Shown here: positions 18,056 to 27,600 of the stretch, piece by piece
Numbering within the stretch: the stretch's first letter is position 1
Layout: every line of letters begins with the position of its first letter
Source of the DNA: Bacillus sp. NP157
GTDB taxonomy: Bacteria > Pseudomonadota > Gammaproteobacteria > Xanthomonadales > Rhodanobacteraceae
DNA: 64,000 nucleotides
Direction of reading: 5' to 3'
NCBI GenBank assembly: GCA_018889975.1
Contig: CP076546.1
Location: 3,472,001-3,536,000, forward strand
Made by a program: the position numbers and the translations under genes
The notes under the pieces: model-generated
What the model saw: only the letters and a program-made list of their open reading frames with translations
What the model was told of the DNA's origin: nothing
Databases searched by the model: none

Positions 18056-21000
18056 TTGGATATGCTCCCGCCGCAGGCACCGCCTGCCCATGTTTCCACA
18101 CAGGAAGCTGCCGCCGTCGCGGCACTTCGCCGCCTCACCGATGCACAGGGTTGGCTGCTCGCCCAGCGCGAGGCCATGCCGCTGCCTCCCGACACGCCCC
18201 TCGCCGGAGGCGAAGCCGGTTACCTTGCCGCCTTCGATGCCAGCATGTCGGCGCCGGTCAGCACGGCCCCCGGCAGCGCGCCACTCCCGCTGGGCGAGGC
18301 CGTGGCGCGCACGCTTGCTAACGTGATGAGCGACGAAGCCACGCTGCGCGGCCTCGATCGCACGCTCGATGCCGAGGCAGTCCGAGCCATCCGTGCCTGG
18401 CTCGCACAACCATCGGCTGACACCGGCGCCGCGCGAGCATCGTGGATCCATTTCGGTGCGACCCGCTACGCCGGTGCGATCATGCTTGAGTTCGTGGCGC
18501 AACCCGGGACCTGCTGGCTCTTCATGCCCGATGCCGGCTGGGAATCCTTCGAGTCGCGCGATCGCCTGCATGCGGTACTCGCCGCACGCTTCCGCGAGCG
18601 CCTCGCCCAGGTCGATACGCTCCCCGGCATGGCCGACGAGGCGATGCGCCGCGCGGTCGAAACGGGCACGGTGGGCACCGTGCCGGCCAGCGGTGACGTC
18701 CTGGGCACCATGGCGGCGGATATCGTCCGCGTGCAGCGCGACAAGGCCGCAGCCGCCTGGCAGCACTACAACGCGGGTTTGCTTTCCTCCAGGGGGCTGG
18801 CCGATGCGCTGAACGCCGCCCGGGCGTTGCAGCACGTGCTCGATATCGACCAGATCCTCGCCCGTCGCGAGCGGCTGCTGTTCGCCGCTGCCCAGCAGGA
18901 ACGGATGGCACGGGTACCACAGGCGGTCGCACAGGCCTGGCAGGATGCCTTCCAGGGCTACCGCTCCGCCATGCAGCGCGCCGAACACGCCGTGCTGGAG
19001 GGTAACGAACCGATCCCGCCATCGCTCGGCGACTACGCCCGTAGCCAGTTGCGCTCGCGCCTGCGGGCCGCGAGCCTGGCCGAGGAGCCCGACGATATCG
19101 AGGTGGAGGTTCGCGAGACGCTTCCACCCTCGTCGGTGCTGGCTTATGTGATGCGCCTTGCAGCGCCCACCGAAAGCCAGCACATGGGTCTGCTGCAGGC
19201 AGCGTATGGCAATGTGCAGGATATCGTCGGGGTGCGGCGCAAGGATGGCTCGCCACTGTCGGGCACGCTCAGCGCAGGTGCCGTCACCGCCATGGTTCGC
19301 GGGATCGATCTTTACGAGCAATACCCCGCCTATCTGCATGCACGCACCCATGGCGGCCTGCCGTACGACATCGCCCGGAATGCCCTGCGTTTCGCTGCCG
19401 CCGATGCACGGACTGCCTACTACATCGCCGGCGAGCCGCCTTCGTACATCGACGATCGCGAGCAACGTGGTTACCACATGGTGGACGCCGTGGTCGCCTC
19501 GCCTTCGCCCACGGGTCGCCGGCTCGTCGGTGGCCACGCCATCGTGGCGCACCAGCTCACGTATCGCGATGCGGTGCTGGCCGACGTGGTCGTGTTTGGC
19601 GTAGCCGATCCGCGTTCGGCACCGCGCATCGTCGCCTGGACGCCTGGCGCACCCGATGGCAAGGAGCTGCGCGAGTTCGAAAGCCGTGCGCAGATGGCGT
19701 CGGATTTCCTGCATGCGCCGCAGTTCGAGCGGTACCTGCTGGAACGCCTGCCGCTGGATATCGCCGTGACCGACGGCCACGGCGCGCCACGCTTCGATAC
19801 CAGCGGAACACGGCTATCCAGCTGGGTGTTCGGCCAGGGTGGCACGCAGGGCACGCGCACCGAAGAGCCGTTCGGCGAGCGCGTAGTCACCGGCGACGTC
19901 TTCACCACGCTTGGAGAGACATCCACCTACCAGCTCGCCCGCGACGCACGCTGGCTCACCCGCTCCACCGCCGCGGCCGATCGCGAGCGCGCGGTAGCCC
20001 TGGCTCGCTCGGTGCTGGGCACGCTCCAGCCGGCCGGCGGCGTGGCCGAAGAACTCGCCACGGATATCGTACAAGCCGTACCACGCATGCTCGGCAATGC
20101 CTGGCGCTTCTACGACGCGGTGAAGGCAGGCGACGACACCGAAGCCTTCCTCGCCTTCGTCGATGGCTACAAGGCGTTCCTCGCGATCGCACCCGTGCCG
20201 CGCGGCGCATCGCCGGTCAGCCAGGCCTGGGTTCGCGCCACGCGCGGTCCCTCGCGGCTGGTCGCAGCGGGCGTGCCGCTGCGCCCTGCCGATACGCTGT
20301 TCGAGCAGCGCTTCGCGGCGCGCGGCGTGCGTGCGAGCCAGGCTTCCCGCGTCGAAGAAGGTATCCACCTCATCGACGGCAAGCGATACATCGAGCAGGG
20401 CGGCCAGTTCTATCGCGTGCACTACGATGAAGCCATCGCGGGTTGGCGGCTGCTTCGCGAGGGCGCGCTCGACAGCACGTTCACCGGGCCTGCCATCGAT
20501 CGCCTGCCTGGGGGAACATGGGGTTACCGGCAAGACGTCGGCCTGCTGGGGGGCAGCGGGCGTGGGCGTAGCCGTGGGCGTGGCCGCGGCCTCCGGCCGG
20601 AAATTCGCCCTGCGCCGGAAGCGCACGCGACCGTCACGACGACGAGCCGCCAGCCGCCTGGCGCTCCACCCGAGCTCATCAGCGTGCTGCAAGATCCGCT
20701 CAGCATCCATCCCGATGTAACGGCGCTTTCCTCAGGGCAATTGGACACACTCTGGTACGAACTCCGCGTGCGCACTCCCGACGACGCCGAAGCCGTGCTT
20801 CGAGCAATGGCGAACCGGGACCCGGCGGCTGCCGCGACGATTTCCTCCGCCAACCGGGCCCACTGGCATGACTCGGTCCGCGTTGCCCGTTCGCGCCCCG
20901 CCATTCCCGTCTCCACGGGCGCCCCGGGCCTGCCGGTCGACCTCTCCGTGCCACGCATGGAAGGGATGGAACGACTGCGTCCGGAACAGTGGCCCGCGGA

Positions 21001-21397
21001 GCTCTGGTACTACTCGGATAACTTCGACCCCGCGTTACCGGTGCACCCTTACCTGGATATTGGCCAGCAGCGCCTGGCCGCACAGATCACGGGCGTGCCG
21101 CTCATCACCTTCGCCCCGAACACGCCCGTGGAGCTTGCGCACCCGGCGTGGCGCGGCGCCGTGGCGCGAAGCGTCCAGCTCAACCATCGGCTCACCAACG
21201 TTCGCATCGACATGCACCGCCTGCGCGCTCGCCTGACCGCAGCCGGCCGCCCGGCGTTCGATCTCTACCGGATCGTCGGCGGCGATGGCAGTGCCATGGT
21301 GCTTCGCCCCGCGGTCACCGTGCTCGATCCCCTCGGGTCACGCGCGGTGCCGCTGGGGCCAGGCGATTTCACCCTGAACCTGCCCACTGCCCCGTGA
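18056..21397 (+). CDS. Giant DUF6543-like protein, paralogue 1 (candidate toxin/effector)
   Basis: The 1113-residue product is the first of three paralogues in this locus. It has no signal peptide. The N-terminus is proline-rich (LPPQAPPAHV), followed by a helical region. A conserved block at about residues 500-567 (HQLTYRDAVLADVVVFG, WTPGAPDGKE, FERYLLERLP) resembles the DUF6543 / dermonecrotic-toxin-domain proteins of pseudomonads. A GIHLIDGKRYIEQGGQFYRV module at about 769-832 ends in DVGLLGG. An Arg/Gly-rich hinge (GRGRSRGRGRGL) then leads to a C-terminal domain with ELWYYSD near 983. The start is TTG at 18056, with AAAGGA seven bases upstream; it reads MDML against MEMQ in paralogue 2. 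Function is inferred. Confidence 0.72.
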   Translation: MDMLPPQAPPAHVSTQEAAAVAALRRLTDAQGWLLAQREAMPLPPDTPLAGGEAGYLAAFDASMSAPVSTAPGSAPLPLGEAVARTLANVMSDEATLRGLDRTLDAEAVRAIRAWLAQPSADTGAARASWIHFGATRYAGAIMLEFVAQPGTCWLFMPDAGWESFESRDRLHAVLAARFRERLAQVDTLPGMADEAMRRAVETGTVGTVPASGDVLGTMAADIVRVQRDKAAAAWQHYNAGLLSSRGLADALNAARALQHVLDIDQILARRERLLFAAAQQERMARVPQAVAQAWQDAFQGYRSAMQRAEHAVLEGNEPIPPSLGDYARSQLRSRLRAASLAEEPDDIEVEVRETLPPSSVLAYVMRLAAPTESQHMGLLQAAYGNVQDIVGVRRKDGSPLSGTLSAGAVTAMVRGIDLYEQYPAYLHARTHGGLPYDIARNALRFAAADARTAYYIAGEPPSYIDDREQRGYHMVDAVVASPSPTGRRLVGGHAIVAHQLTYRDAVLADVVVFGVADPRSAPRIVAWTPGAPDGKELREFESRAQMASDFLHAPQFERYLLERLPLDIAVTDGHGAPRFDTSGTRLSSWVFGQGGTQGTRTEEPFGERVVTGDVFTTLGETSTYQLARDARWLTRSTAAADRERAVALARSVLGTLQPAGGVAEELATDIVQAVPRMLGNAWRFYDAVKAGDDTEAFLAFVDGYKAFLAIAPVPRGASPVSQAWVRATRGPSRLVAAGVPLRPADTLFEQRFAARGVRASQASRVEEGIHLIDGKRYIEQGGQFYRVHYDEAIAGWRLLREGALDSTFTGPAIDRLPGGTWGYRQDVGLLGGSGRGRSRGRGRGLRPEIRPAPEAHATVTTTSRQPPGAPPELISVLQDPLSIHPDVTALSSGQLDTLWYELRVRTPDDAEAVLRAMANRDPAAAATISSANRAHWHDSVRVARSRPAIPVSTGAPGLPVDLSVPRMEGMERLRPEQWPAELWYYSDNFDPALPVHPYLDIGQQRLAAQITGVPLITFAPNTPVELAHPAWRGAVARSVQLNHRLTNVRIDMHRLRARLTAAGRPAFDLYRIVGGDGSAMVLRPAVTVLDPLGSRAVPLGPGDFTLNLPTAP

Positions 21398-21401
21398 GGG
21401 G

Positions 21402-21438
21402 GGCGCCAGGGAGTGCCACCACGGCACCCCCTGGCGCC
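21402..21438. repeat. Strong hairpin directly after paralogue 1
   Basis: GGCGCCAGGG (21402-21411) pairs with CCCTGGCGCC (21429-21438), with an inner TGCC/GGCA pairing. It starts five bases after the stop codon. The lack of a T run argues for an mRNA-stabilising 3' end or a factor-dependent stop. Confidence 0.6.
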
Positions 21439-21593
21439 GCGGCGGCATGCTGCCCCTCTAAAAGCAGCGTAAGCGCAACCCTACGAACGCCTACGGCCGT
21501 TGCTGACGTCGCATGGCGACATGATCGGCTTATTGTCATGGGGCGCCGCCCGTATCTTGTCCAGACCATCAACCACACGGACAAGAGACGCAT

Positions 21594-24518
21594 ATGGAAA
21601 TGCAACCGCCGCAGGCGCCGCCTGCGTACGTTGATACGCAAGGACCCCAGGCTACGGCCATCGCCACCCGCCTGCGCGCCGTCGAAACCTGGCTCAACGC
21701 GCAACAACAGCAACAGCCGCTGCCCGTGATCGCGCCGGGTGACGCCGCACGCGATACCTTCCTGGCCGCGCTGGAAGCCTTCTGGCAGCAGCCCGTTCCC
21801 ACAGCCCCTGGCGCCGACTTCCGACCGCGCATCGCGGTACTCGCACGCCACCTTGCCGCCATCCTTCGCGACGACGCACTGTTGCGCCAACAGCAAGGCA
21901 CGCTCGCCGACGATGCCGCCCGGCTCGCTGCCCAGGTGGCCCGCAGCGCAGACGCGCCCCTGCCCACCGGCATTCGCGTGCGTGAACTGTTGCTGGGCGA
22001 CAGCGTGCTCGCTGGCGCCCTGGTCGCCGAGGGGCCCGGCGGCCCGCTGGCCTTCCTGCCAGAGCGCGGGTGGCGGCAGTACACCTCCATGGATCACCTG
22101 CACGCCGACACCGAGGATTGGCTGCGCCATGTGCTGGCCCTGCGCGCCACGCTTCCTGGTGCACGCGACAGCGCGGTGGAACAGGCGGTCACCGAAGAAA
22201 CCATGATCGCGTCGCGCGACATCGGCGTCGAAGGCACGTTCACGACACTGGCGCAGGGCCTGGTCGCCATGCAACGCCAGCAGGTCATCGATGCCTGGAG
22301 CGATCCTTCCCACGGCACCACGCCGGTGTCGATCGGCGATGCCGTCTCGGCAGCGCTCGACCTACACGCCAAACTGGGCCTGCCCTACCAGCAGCAGGAT
22401 CGCGATGCCCTGCACGGCCATGCCCAGCAAGAGGCAAGGCTTGCAAAGGTACCGCGCGACGTGGCCGAGGCGTGGCGCGTGGCCGCCAACGAATTCCGCA
22501 TGACGCTCGACCAGGGCATCACCGACGTGGGTTCGCAGGGCACGCCTGATCTCCCTGCCGTTCCGGACGACAGCCGCTCGCCCGAATCCGTAAGCCGCTA
22601 TCGCGATGAACTGATCGCGCTGCTCGACCCTGCTGGCGATGCAAAACCGCGACGCGATGCCTCCGCGCGACTGAGGCGCGCGCAACCGCGCTTGAACGCC
22701 GTCGACGCGCGCCTGTCCAACTACATCAGCGACGAGCCGGCGGCGTTTATCAGCGACCACGCCGAGCGCGGATACCGCTGGCTCGAGGCGGTGGTCGACA
22801 GCCCCGAGGCCGCCCATCGTCGCAAGGTCGAGGGCCACGATATCGTCGCGCGCCAGCTCACATACCGTGGCGCCGTGGTCGGCGACGTGCTCGTCGTCGG
22901 TGCGCGTGACCGCCGCAGCGTGCCGCGCGTGGTGTTCTATACACCGGGCGCACCGGATGGACGCTTCGTGCGTGAATTCGACGATGCCGCGCATGCGGCA
23001 CGCGAGTTCCTCTACAACCCGCGCTTCGAGAGTTACCTGCTCGATCGCCTGCCGGCATCGCTCGCCACGGCCGATGCGAACGGCGGCATGCATTTCGAGA
23101 TACCCGAAGGTACACGCAAGCTGGCGTGGATCCTGGGCCAGCCGGGGAGGCAAGGCCAGACACCCACCGCAGAGCCTTTCGACGAGCGCGATGTCACCGG
23201 CGATGTGTTCGCGGTCCTGCACGATACCGATATCTCGCGCATGGTGAAGGATATGAGCGACCTCGAGGACTCGCTGCGCGCGAACCGCGACGCGCCGTTG
23301 TGGCAAGGCGTGGCACGCGTGCGCGACGCACTGACACCCGGAAACGTCCTCGTGCGTGAAACCATCGCAGGGGCTGATCGCGGATTGCGCGCGATGTGGC
23401 GCCTGGGCGATTCGATCCGCGCAGGCGACTACAGCCAGGCGGCTATCGACGGTGCCGAGGCGTATACCGGCTTGCTCAATCTCATGCCTGTCGCCCAGGG
23501 CGCCAGCCGGCCCGCATCTTTTGCCCGGATGTTCCTGGGAGGCGCGACACGGGTGTCGCCGGCATCCGCGACCACGACTAACGCGCGGCTTTTCGACAAT
23601 CGCTATGCCGCCACAGGCGTCGATCTGGCAAACGCACGCATCGATGCGCGCGGCCTGCATCGCGTCAACGGGCGGGCCTTTATCCGGCAGGAAGACCGGG
23701 TGTGGGAAGTGCGTTTCGATTCGGCAAACGACACCTGGCGGCTGGTACGCCAGGGCGCCGCTGACGCCCAGTGGAGTGGCCCGGCCATTCAGTGGCGCGG
23801 TGAGGCGTGGCGACTGCGCAGGGATGTCGGCTTGCGTGGCGGCTGGAACGAAGCGAACCGCCTGCCTCCCGAGGGCCCAGGCACCCATGTGATCAGGTCA
23901 TCGGATATGCCCGACGCCTTCACGATGAACCAGCGCCTCGAATTCCGGCGCACCCTGCGTGAACGCCTGGGCGCGTTGGGAGCGGAGGAGCTCCTGTTCG
24001 ATGTTGCCTCGGCGGGCGGTGTCCGCCCCGTGGGCGCCGCCCGCGCCCAGGCGTGGCGCGACGCCCTCGCCGCCGGGGCGCGTGCGCCGCTTGTCGGGCC
24101 GCCCGTCGCGCCCGCCTATCGGCTTGTCCTGGAGTCACCCTGGCGCGAGGTGCCACTACACGAATGGCCGGATTCGGTCTGGTACTACGGGCCGGGATGG
24201 TCAGGCCCCTCGCTGGAAAACGGCCACACCCTTTTCGCGCCGGTAGTCCGCGCGCGGGGCGCAGGGGCAAGGGGCGTGGTCACCACCAGCGTGGATCCCG
24301 CGGTGTATGCCAGCCGGGGCGGCAGGGTACCCACCCACGGGGCCATCGAGATCCACCTGGACACGCTTCGCGGACAGCGCCAGCCGAATGGCTACGCCCG
24401 CTTCCGGCTCTTCGTGAACAACGGGCGCGGCACGCCCAGCTACATCCTGCGTCCTAACGCCGCCGACCCAGGCGTCGCCATGGTCCTTCGAGGCAACGAA
24501 TTCACCGTCATCCGCTAG
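21594..24518 (+). CDS. Giant DUF6543-like protein, paralogue 2 (candidate toxin/effector)
   Basis: The 974-residue product is the best-preserved member of the local family. It starts MEMQPPQAPPAYVDTQ and has no signal peptide. At about residues 375-390 it has YISDEPAAFISDHAERGYRW, which matches YIAGEPPSYIDDREQRGY in paralogue 1. The conserved block (RQLTYRGAVVGDVLVVGARD, FYTPGAPDG, FESYLLDRLP) is at about 419-488. The GLHRVNGRAFIRQ module begins near residue 687 and closes at DVGLRGG. The C-terminal domain contains SVWYYGPGW near 862 and ends with a SYILRP segment. No immunity-like small gene, VgrG or PAAR gene flanks it. Confidence 0.74.
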   Translation: MEMQPPQAPPAYVDTQGPQATAIATRLRAVETWLNAQQQQQPLPVIAPGDAARDTFLAALEAFWQQPVPTAPGADFRPRIAVLARHLAAILRDDALLRQQQGTLADDAARLAAQVARSADAPLPTGIRVRELLLGDSVLAGALVAEGPGGPLAFLPERGWRQYTSMDHLHADTEDWLRHVLALRATLPGARDSAVEQAVTEETMIASRDIGVEGTFTTLAQGLVAMQRQQVIDAWSDPSHGTTPVSIGDAVSAALDLHAKLGLPYQQQDRDALHGHAQQEARLAKVPRDVAEAWRVAANEFRMTLDQGITDVGSQGTPDLPAVPDDSRSPESVSRYRDELIALLDPAGDAKPRRDASARLRRAQPRLNAVDARLSNYISDEPAAFISDHAERGYRWLEAVVDSPEAAHRRKVEGHDIVARQLTYRGAVVGDVLVVGARDRRSVPRVVFYTPGAPDGRFVREFDDAAHAAREFLYNPRFESYLLDRLPASLATADANGGMHFEIPEGTRKLAWILGQPGRQGQTPTAEPFDERDVTGDVFAVLHDTDISRMVKDMSDLEDSLRANRDAPLWQGVARVRDALTPGNVLVRETIAGADRGLRAMWRLGDSIRAGDYSQAAIDGAEAYTGLLNLMPVAQGASRPASFARMFLGGATRVSPASATTTNARLFDNRYAATGVDLANARIDARGLHRVNGRAFIRQEDRVWEVRFDSANDTWRLVRQGAADAQWSGPAIQWRGEAWRLRRDVGLRGGWNEANRLPPEGPGTHVIRSSDMPDAFTMNQRLEFRRTLRERLGALGAEELLFDVASAGGVRPVGAARAQAWRDALAAGARAPLVGPPVAPAYRLVLESPWREVPLHEWPDSVWYYGPGWSGPSLENGHTLFAPVVRARGAGARGVVTTSVDPAVYASRGGRVPTHGAIEIHLDTLRGQRQPNGYARFRLFVNNGRGTPSYILRPNAADPGVAMVLRGNEFTVIR

Positions 24519-24524
24519 ACCGGC

Positions 24525-24556
24525 CCGGGTGGCAGGGGGACGCCCCTGCCACCCGG
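24525..24556. repeat. Perfect 14-bp hairpin after paralogue 2
   Basis: CCGGGTGGCAGGGG (24525-24538) pairs with CCCCTGCCACCCGG (24543-24556) around a GACG loop, seven bases after the stop codon. It occupies the same position relative to the gene as the hairpin after paralogue 1 and also lacks a T run. Confidence 0.65.
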
Positions 24557-24593
24557 TGGCATACTTCAGCTTTCCCCCCCACGGAAACGCTCC

Positions 24594-26444
24594 ATGCGCC
24601 TGCTCAGCTTCGCGGCCCTCACGGTGGCCTTCCCTGTCGTGGCCTTTGCCGCCGACCCGCATTCCTACGCCCAGCCCGACGTGGTCAAGGTCACCCACCT
24701 CGATCTCGACCTGAAGGTGGATTTCGCCAAGCGCGAACTGGCGGGCAACGCCCTGCTCAAGCTCGACTGGAAAGCCGGCAAGGCCGGCGACCTGGTGCTC
24801 GATACGCGCGACCTGAAGATCGCCAGCGTCGACGCCGTCGATGCGTCGGGCAAGGCCTCGCCGCTGAAGTTCAACCTGGCCGCGCGCGACAAGGAACTGG
24901 GTTCGAAGCTCACCATCAAGGCCCCGGCCCACCCGGGCAGCGTGCGCATCACCTACACGACGGTGCCCGAAGCCTCCGGCCTGCAGTGGCTCACCCCGGA
25001 ACAGACCGCGGACAAGAAGCAGCCCTTCATGTTCTCGCAGTCCGAGTCGATCCACGCGCGCTCGTGGGTGCCGTTGCAGGATTCGCCCGCCATCCGCTTC
25101 ACCTACGATGCGCACGTCACCGCGCCGAAGGACGTACGCGTGGTGATGAGCGCGATCAACGACGCGAAGCATCCGCTGGATGGCGATTTCAGGTTCGACC
25201 AGCCGCACCCCATCCCGTCGTACCTGCTCGCGATCGCCGCGGGCGACATCGCCGTGAAGGAAACCGGTCCGCGCAGCGCCGTGTACGCCGAACCCAGCGT
25301 GGTCGGCAAGGCCGCGCATGAGTTCGAAGACACCGAGAAGCTGATCGCCACCACCGAGAAGCTCTACGGCCCGTACGCCTGGGGTCGTTACGACATCCTC
25401 GTGCTACCGCCGTCGTTCCCGTTCGGTGGGATGGAAAACCCGAACATGACGTTCGCGACGCCGACCGTGCTGGTCGGCGACAAGAGCCTGGTCTCGCTCG
25501 TCTCCCATGAGCTGGCCCATTCGTGGTCGGGCAACCTCGTCACCAGCGCCGCATGGCGCGACATCTGGCTGAACGAAGGTTTCACTACCTACGTCCAGGG
25601 CCGCATCACCGAGGCCGTGTACGGAAAGTCGCAGGCCGACGAAGAGGCCCTGCTCTCCGCCCGCGAGCTGGAGAAGACGATCGGCGAGATGCCGGCCAAC
25701 ACGCAGAAGCTGACGCCGGATCCGCGCGGCGTCGGTGCCGATGACTCGCTGTCGTCGGTCGCCTACGACAAGGGTTCGTGGTTCCTGCGCACGCTGGAAC
25801 AGCGTTTCGGTCGCGATACGTTCGATGCCTACCTGAAGGGTTACTTCGCCCACTTCGCATTCCAGAGCATCGACACCGACACGATGTTCGCTTACCTCAA
25901 GGCCAACCTGCTCGATAAGTACCCGGGCAAGATGAGCGAAGCGGAAGCGCGCGCGTGGATCTGGCAGCCAGGCATCCCGAAGGATGCGCCGCTGCCCACG
26001 TCCGCACGTTTCGACAGCATCGACCAGCAGCGCACGGATTTCCTTGCCGGCAAGCTCGATGCCGCAACGCTGGATGCGAAGGGCTGGAACACGCAGGAGT
26101 GGATGTACTTCCTGGACCGCATGCCGGACGTGCCGCCGCTCGACAAGATGAAGGCGCTCGATGCCGCGTGGCACCTCACGGGCACGCCCAATGCCGAGAT
26201 CGGCATGCGCTGGTATGCGCACGCGATCGCCGCCGGCGACAAGGACGTGTGGACCGCGGCCGCCGAGCACATGACCCGCATCGGCCGGCTCTATCTCACC
26301 ACGCCGGTGTACAAGGCCTTCGCACGCACGCCGGAAGGCCTCGCGTTCGCGAAGAAGACCTACGCCACGGCGAAGGCCGGTTATCACCCGATGACCCAGC
26401 AGGCTGTCGAAGGCATCCTGGCCGGCAAGTCGAAGAAGAAGTGA
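24594..26444 (+). CDS. M1 family aminopeptidase, leukotriene-A4-hydrolase-like, exported
   Basis: This zinc aminopeptidase has a Sec signal peptide (LLSFAALTVAFPVVAFAADP), so it acts in the periplasm or outside the cell. The 616-residue product carries the substrate-binding motif FGGMENPNM and the zinc site HELAHSWSGN with the second glutamate in WLNEGFTTY. The C-terminal helical domain matches LTA4H-type enzymes. It overlaps nothing but is followed one base later by the alpha/beta hydrolase gene, so the pair is an operon. It sits between two of the giant paralogues. Confidence 0.93.
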   Translation: MRLLSFAALTVAFPVVAFAADPHSYAQPDVVKVTHLDLDLKVDFAKRELAGNALLKLDWKAGKAGDLVLDTRDLKIASVDAVDASGKASPLKFNLAARDKELGSKLTIKAPAHPGSVRITYTTVPEASGLQWLTPEQTADKKQPFMFSQSESIHARSWVPLQDSPAIRFTYDAHVTAPKDVRVVMSAINDAKHPLDGDFRFDQPHPIPSYLLAIAAGDIAVKETGPRSAVYAEPSVVGKAAHEFEDTEKLIATTEKLYGPYAWGRYDILVLPPSFPFGGMENPNMTFATPTVLVGDKSLVSLVSHELAHSWSGNLVTSAAWRDIWLNEGFTTYVQGRITEAVYGKSQADEEALLSARELEKTIGEMPANTQKLTPDPRGVGADDSLSSVAYDKGSWFLRTLEQRFGRDTFDAYLKGYFAHFAFQSIDTDTMFAYLKANLLDKYPGKMSEAEARAWIWQPGIPKDAPLPTSARFDSIDQQRTDFLAGKLDAATLDAKGWNTQEWMYFLDRMPDVPPLDKMKALDAAWHLTGTPNAEIGMRWYAHAIAAGDKDVWTAAAEHMTRIGRLYLTTPVYKAFARTPEGLAFAKKTYATAKAGYHPMTQQAVEGILAGKSKKK

Positions 26445-26445
26445 C

Positions 26446-27450
26446 ATGGCTGCCAAGACCCCTGCTCCCGTGAAGCCGTCCGACAGCCGCCCGCTCTGGC
26501 AGCGGCTGCTGCTTCGCCGGCTGAAATTCCTGATCGTCGTCGTCCTCGTCCTGGGTGGCAGCGCAGGCATCGTCTACCTGTTCGCGCCGCAGCTGCTGGT
26601 CAAGGCCGACGCGGCACGCATGGCGATGCAGGCACACGTCGACAAGCGAACGGTCGTCGTGGGCGACACCACCTGGTCGTATTACGAAGGCGGCCAGGGG
26701 CCGACGATCGTGTTGCTGCACGGCTTCGACGCGAACAAGGAAACCTGGCTGGAGATGGCCAAGGGCCTGACCGACCACTTCCACGTCGTGATCCCGGACC
26801 TGCCGGGCTGGGGTGAGTCGTCACGCAACGACACGGCCGACTACGGCATCCCCGCGCAGGCTAATCGCCTGGAGGACTTTGCGAAGGCAGCAGGCCTGCA
26901 GCACTTCCTGCTGGTCGGCCATTCGATGGGCGGTGCCATCGCCGGCGTCTATGCCGGCGATCACCCCGAGCGCGTCGCTGCGCTCGCACTGGTGGACTCG
27001 CTGGGCCTGACGTTCAAGGACAACGACTTCACCCGCGATGTCAAGGCGGGCAAGAACCCGTTCGTCGTCAGCGATCGCGCCAGCCTCGAAGCCTTGATGG
27101 CACGCATCTTCGTCACCCCGCCGCGCTTGCCCGGCCGGGTCGAGGACGCACTGGTCAATCGCCACGAGAAGGATCGTGCGTTCATCGAGCGGACCTTCGC
27201 CGAGCTGAAGCAGCCCGAACAGGCGTTCGCACTCGATCCGGTGATCGGCAAGCTATCGATGCCGGTGCTTGGCCTGTGGTGCCACGGTGACAAGATCATC
27301 GATGTGTCGGCCCTGGACACGCTGCGTGCGGGCCTGAAGAGCAGCCCGTCGATCGGTGCGACCGTGCTGAACGGTTGCAACCACATGCCGATGCTCGAGA
27401 AGCCGGACGAAACCGCGCGGATCATCACGGGCTTCGCGCTGGCGCACTGA
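26446..27450 (+). CDS. Alpha/beta hydrolase, membrane-anchored
   Basis: The 334-residue serine hydrolase has an N-terminal membrane anchor (FLIVVVLVLGGSAGIVYLF) preceded by basic residues, placing the catalytic domain in the periplasm. The oxyanion region IVLLHGFDANKETW, nucleophile elbow GHSMGG, acidic residue in WCHGDKIIDV and histidine in NGCNHMPMLE form a full catalytic set. This resembles lipase/BioH-like esterases. It starts one base after the aminopeptidase stop. The substrate is unknown. Confidence 0.88.
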   Translation: MAAKTPAPVKPSDSRPLWQRLLLRRLKFLIVVVLVLGGSAGIVYLFAPQLLVKADAARMAMQAHVDKRTVVVGDTTWSYYEGGQGPTIVLLHGFDANKETWLEMAKGLTDHFHVVIPDLPGWGESSRNDTADYGIPAQANRLEDFAKAAGLQHFLLVGHSMGGAIAGVYAGDHPERVAALALVDSLGLTFKDNDFTRDVKAGKNPFVVSDRASLEALMARIFVTPPRLPGRVEDALVNRHEKDRAFIERTFAELKQPEQAFALDPVIGKLSMPVLGLWCHGDKIIDVSALDTLRAGLKSSPSIGATVLNGCNHMPMLEKPDETARIITGFALAH

Positions 27451-27460
27451 ATGCGGTGCA

Positions 27461-27507
27461 CCGCTCCCGCCGCTGGCGATGAAGGAAATCGCCTACAGCG
27501 GGAGCGG
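27461..27507. repeat. Two-segment inverted repeat between hydrolase and paralogue 3
   Basis: Outer arms CCGCTCCCG (27461-27469) and CGGGAGCGG (27499-27507) and inner arms GGCGAT (27475-27480) and ATCGCC (27488-27493) form a hairpin with a symmetric internal loop. It lies 10 bases after the hydrolase stop and is either a terminator-like structure or a REP-type element. Confidence 0.55.
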
Positions 27508-27600
27508 TAGTTTCCCGTCACGACTCGGCCTGCCGACCGACAGACGGCGCGGGTGACCATCGATACGGTAGGCGATCCTCTACAGCAGCAAGGATCGCCG

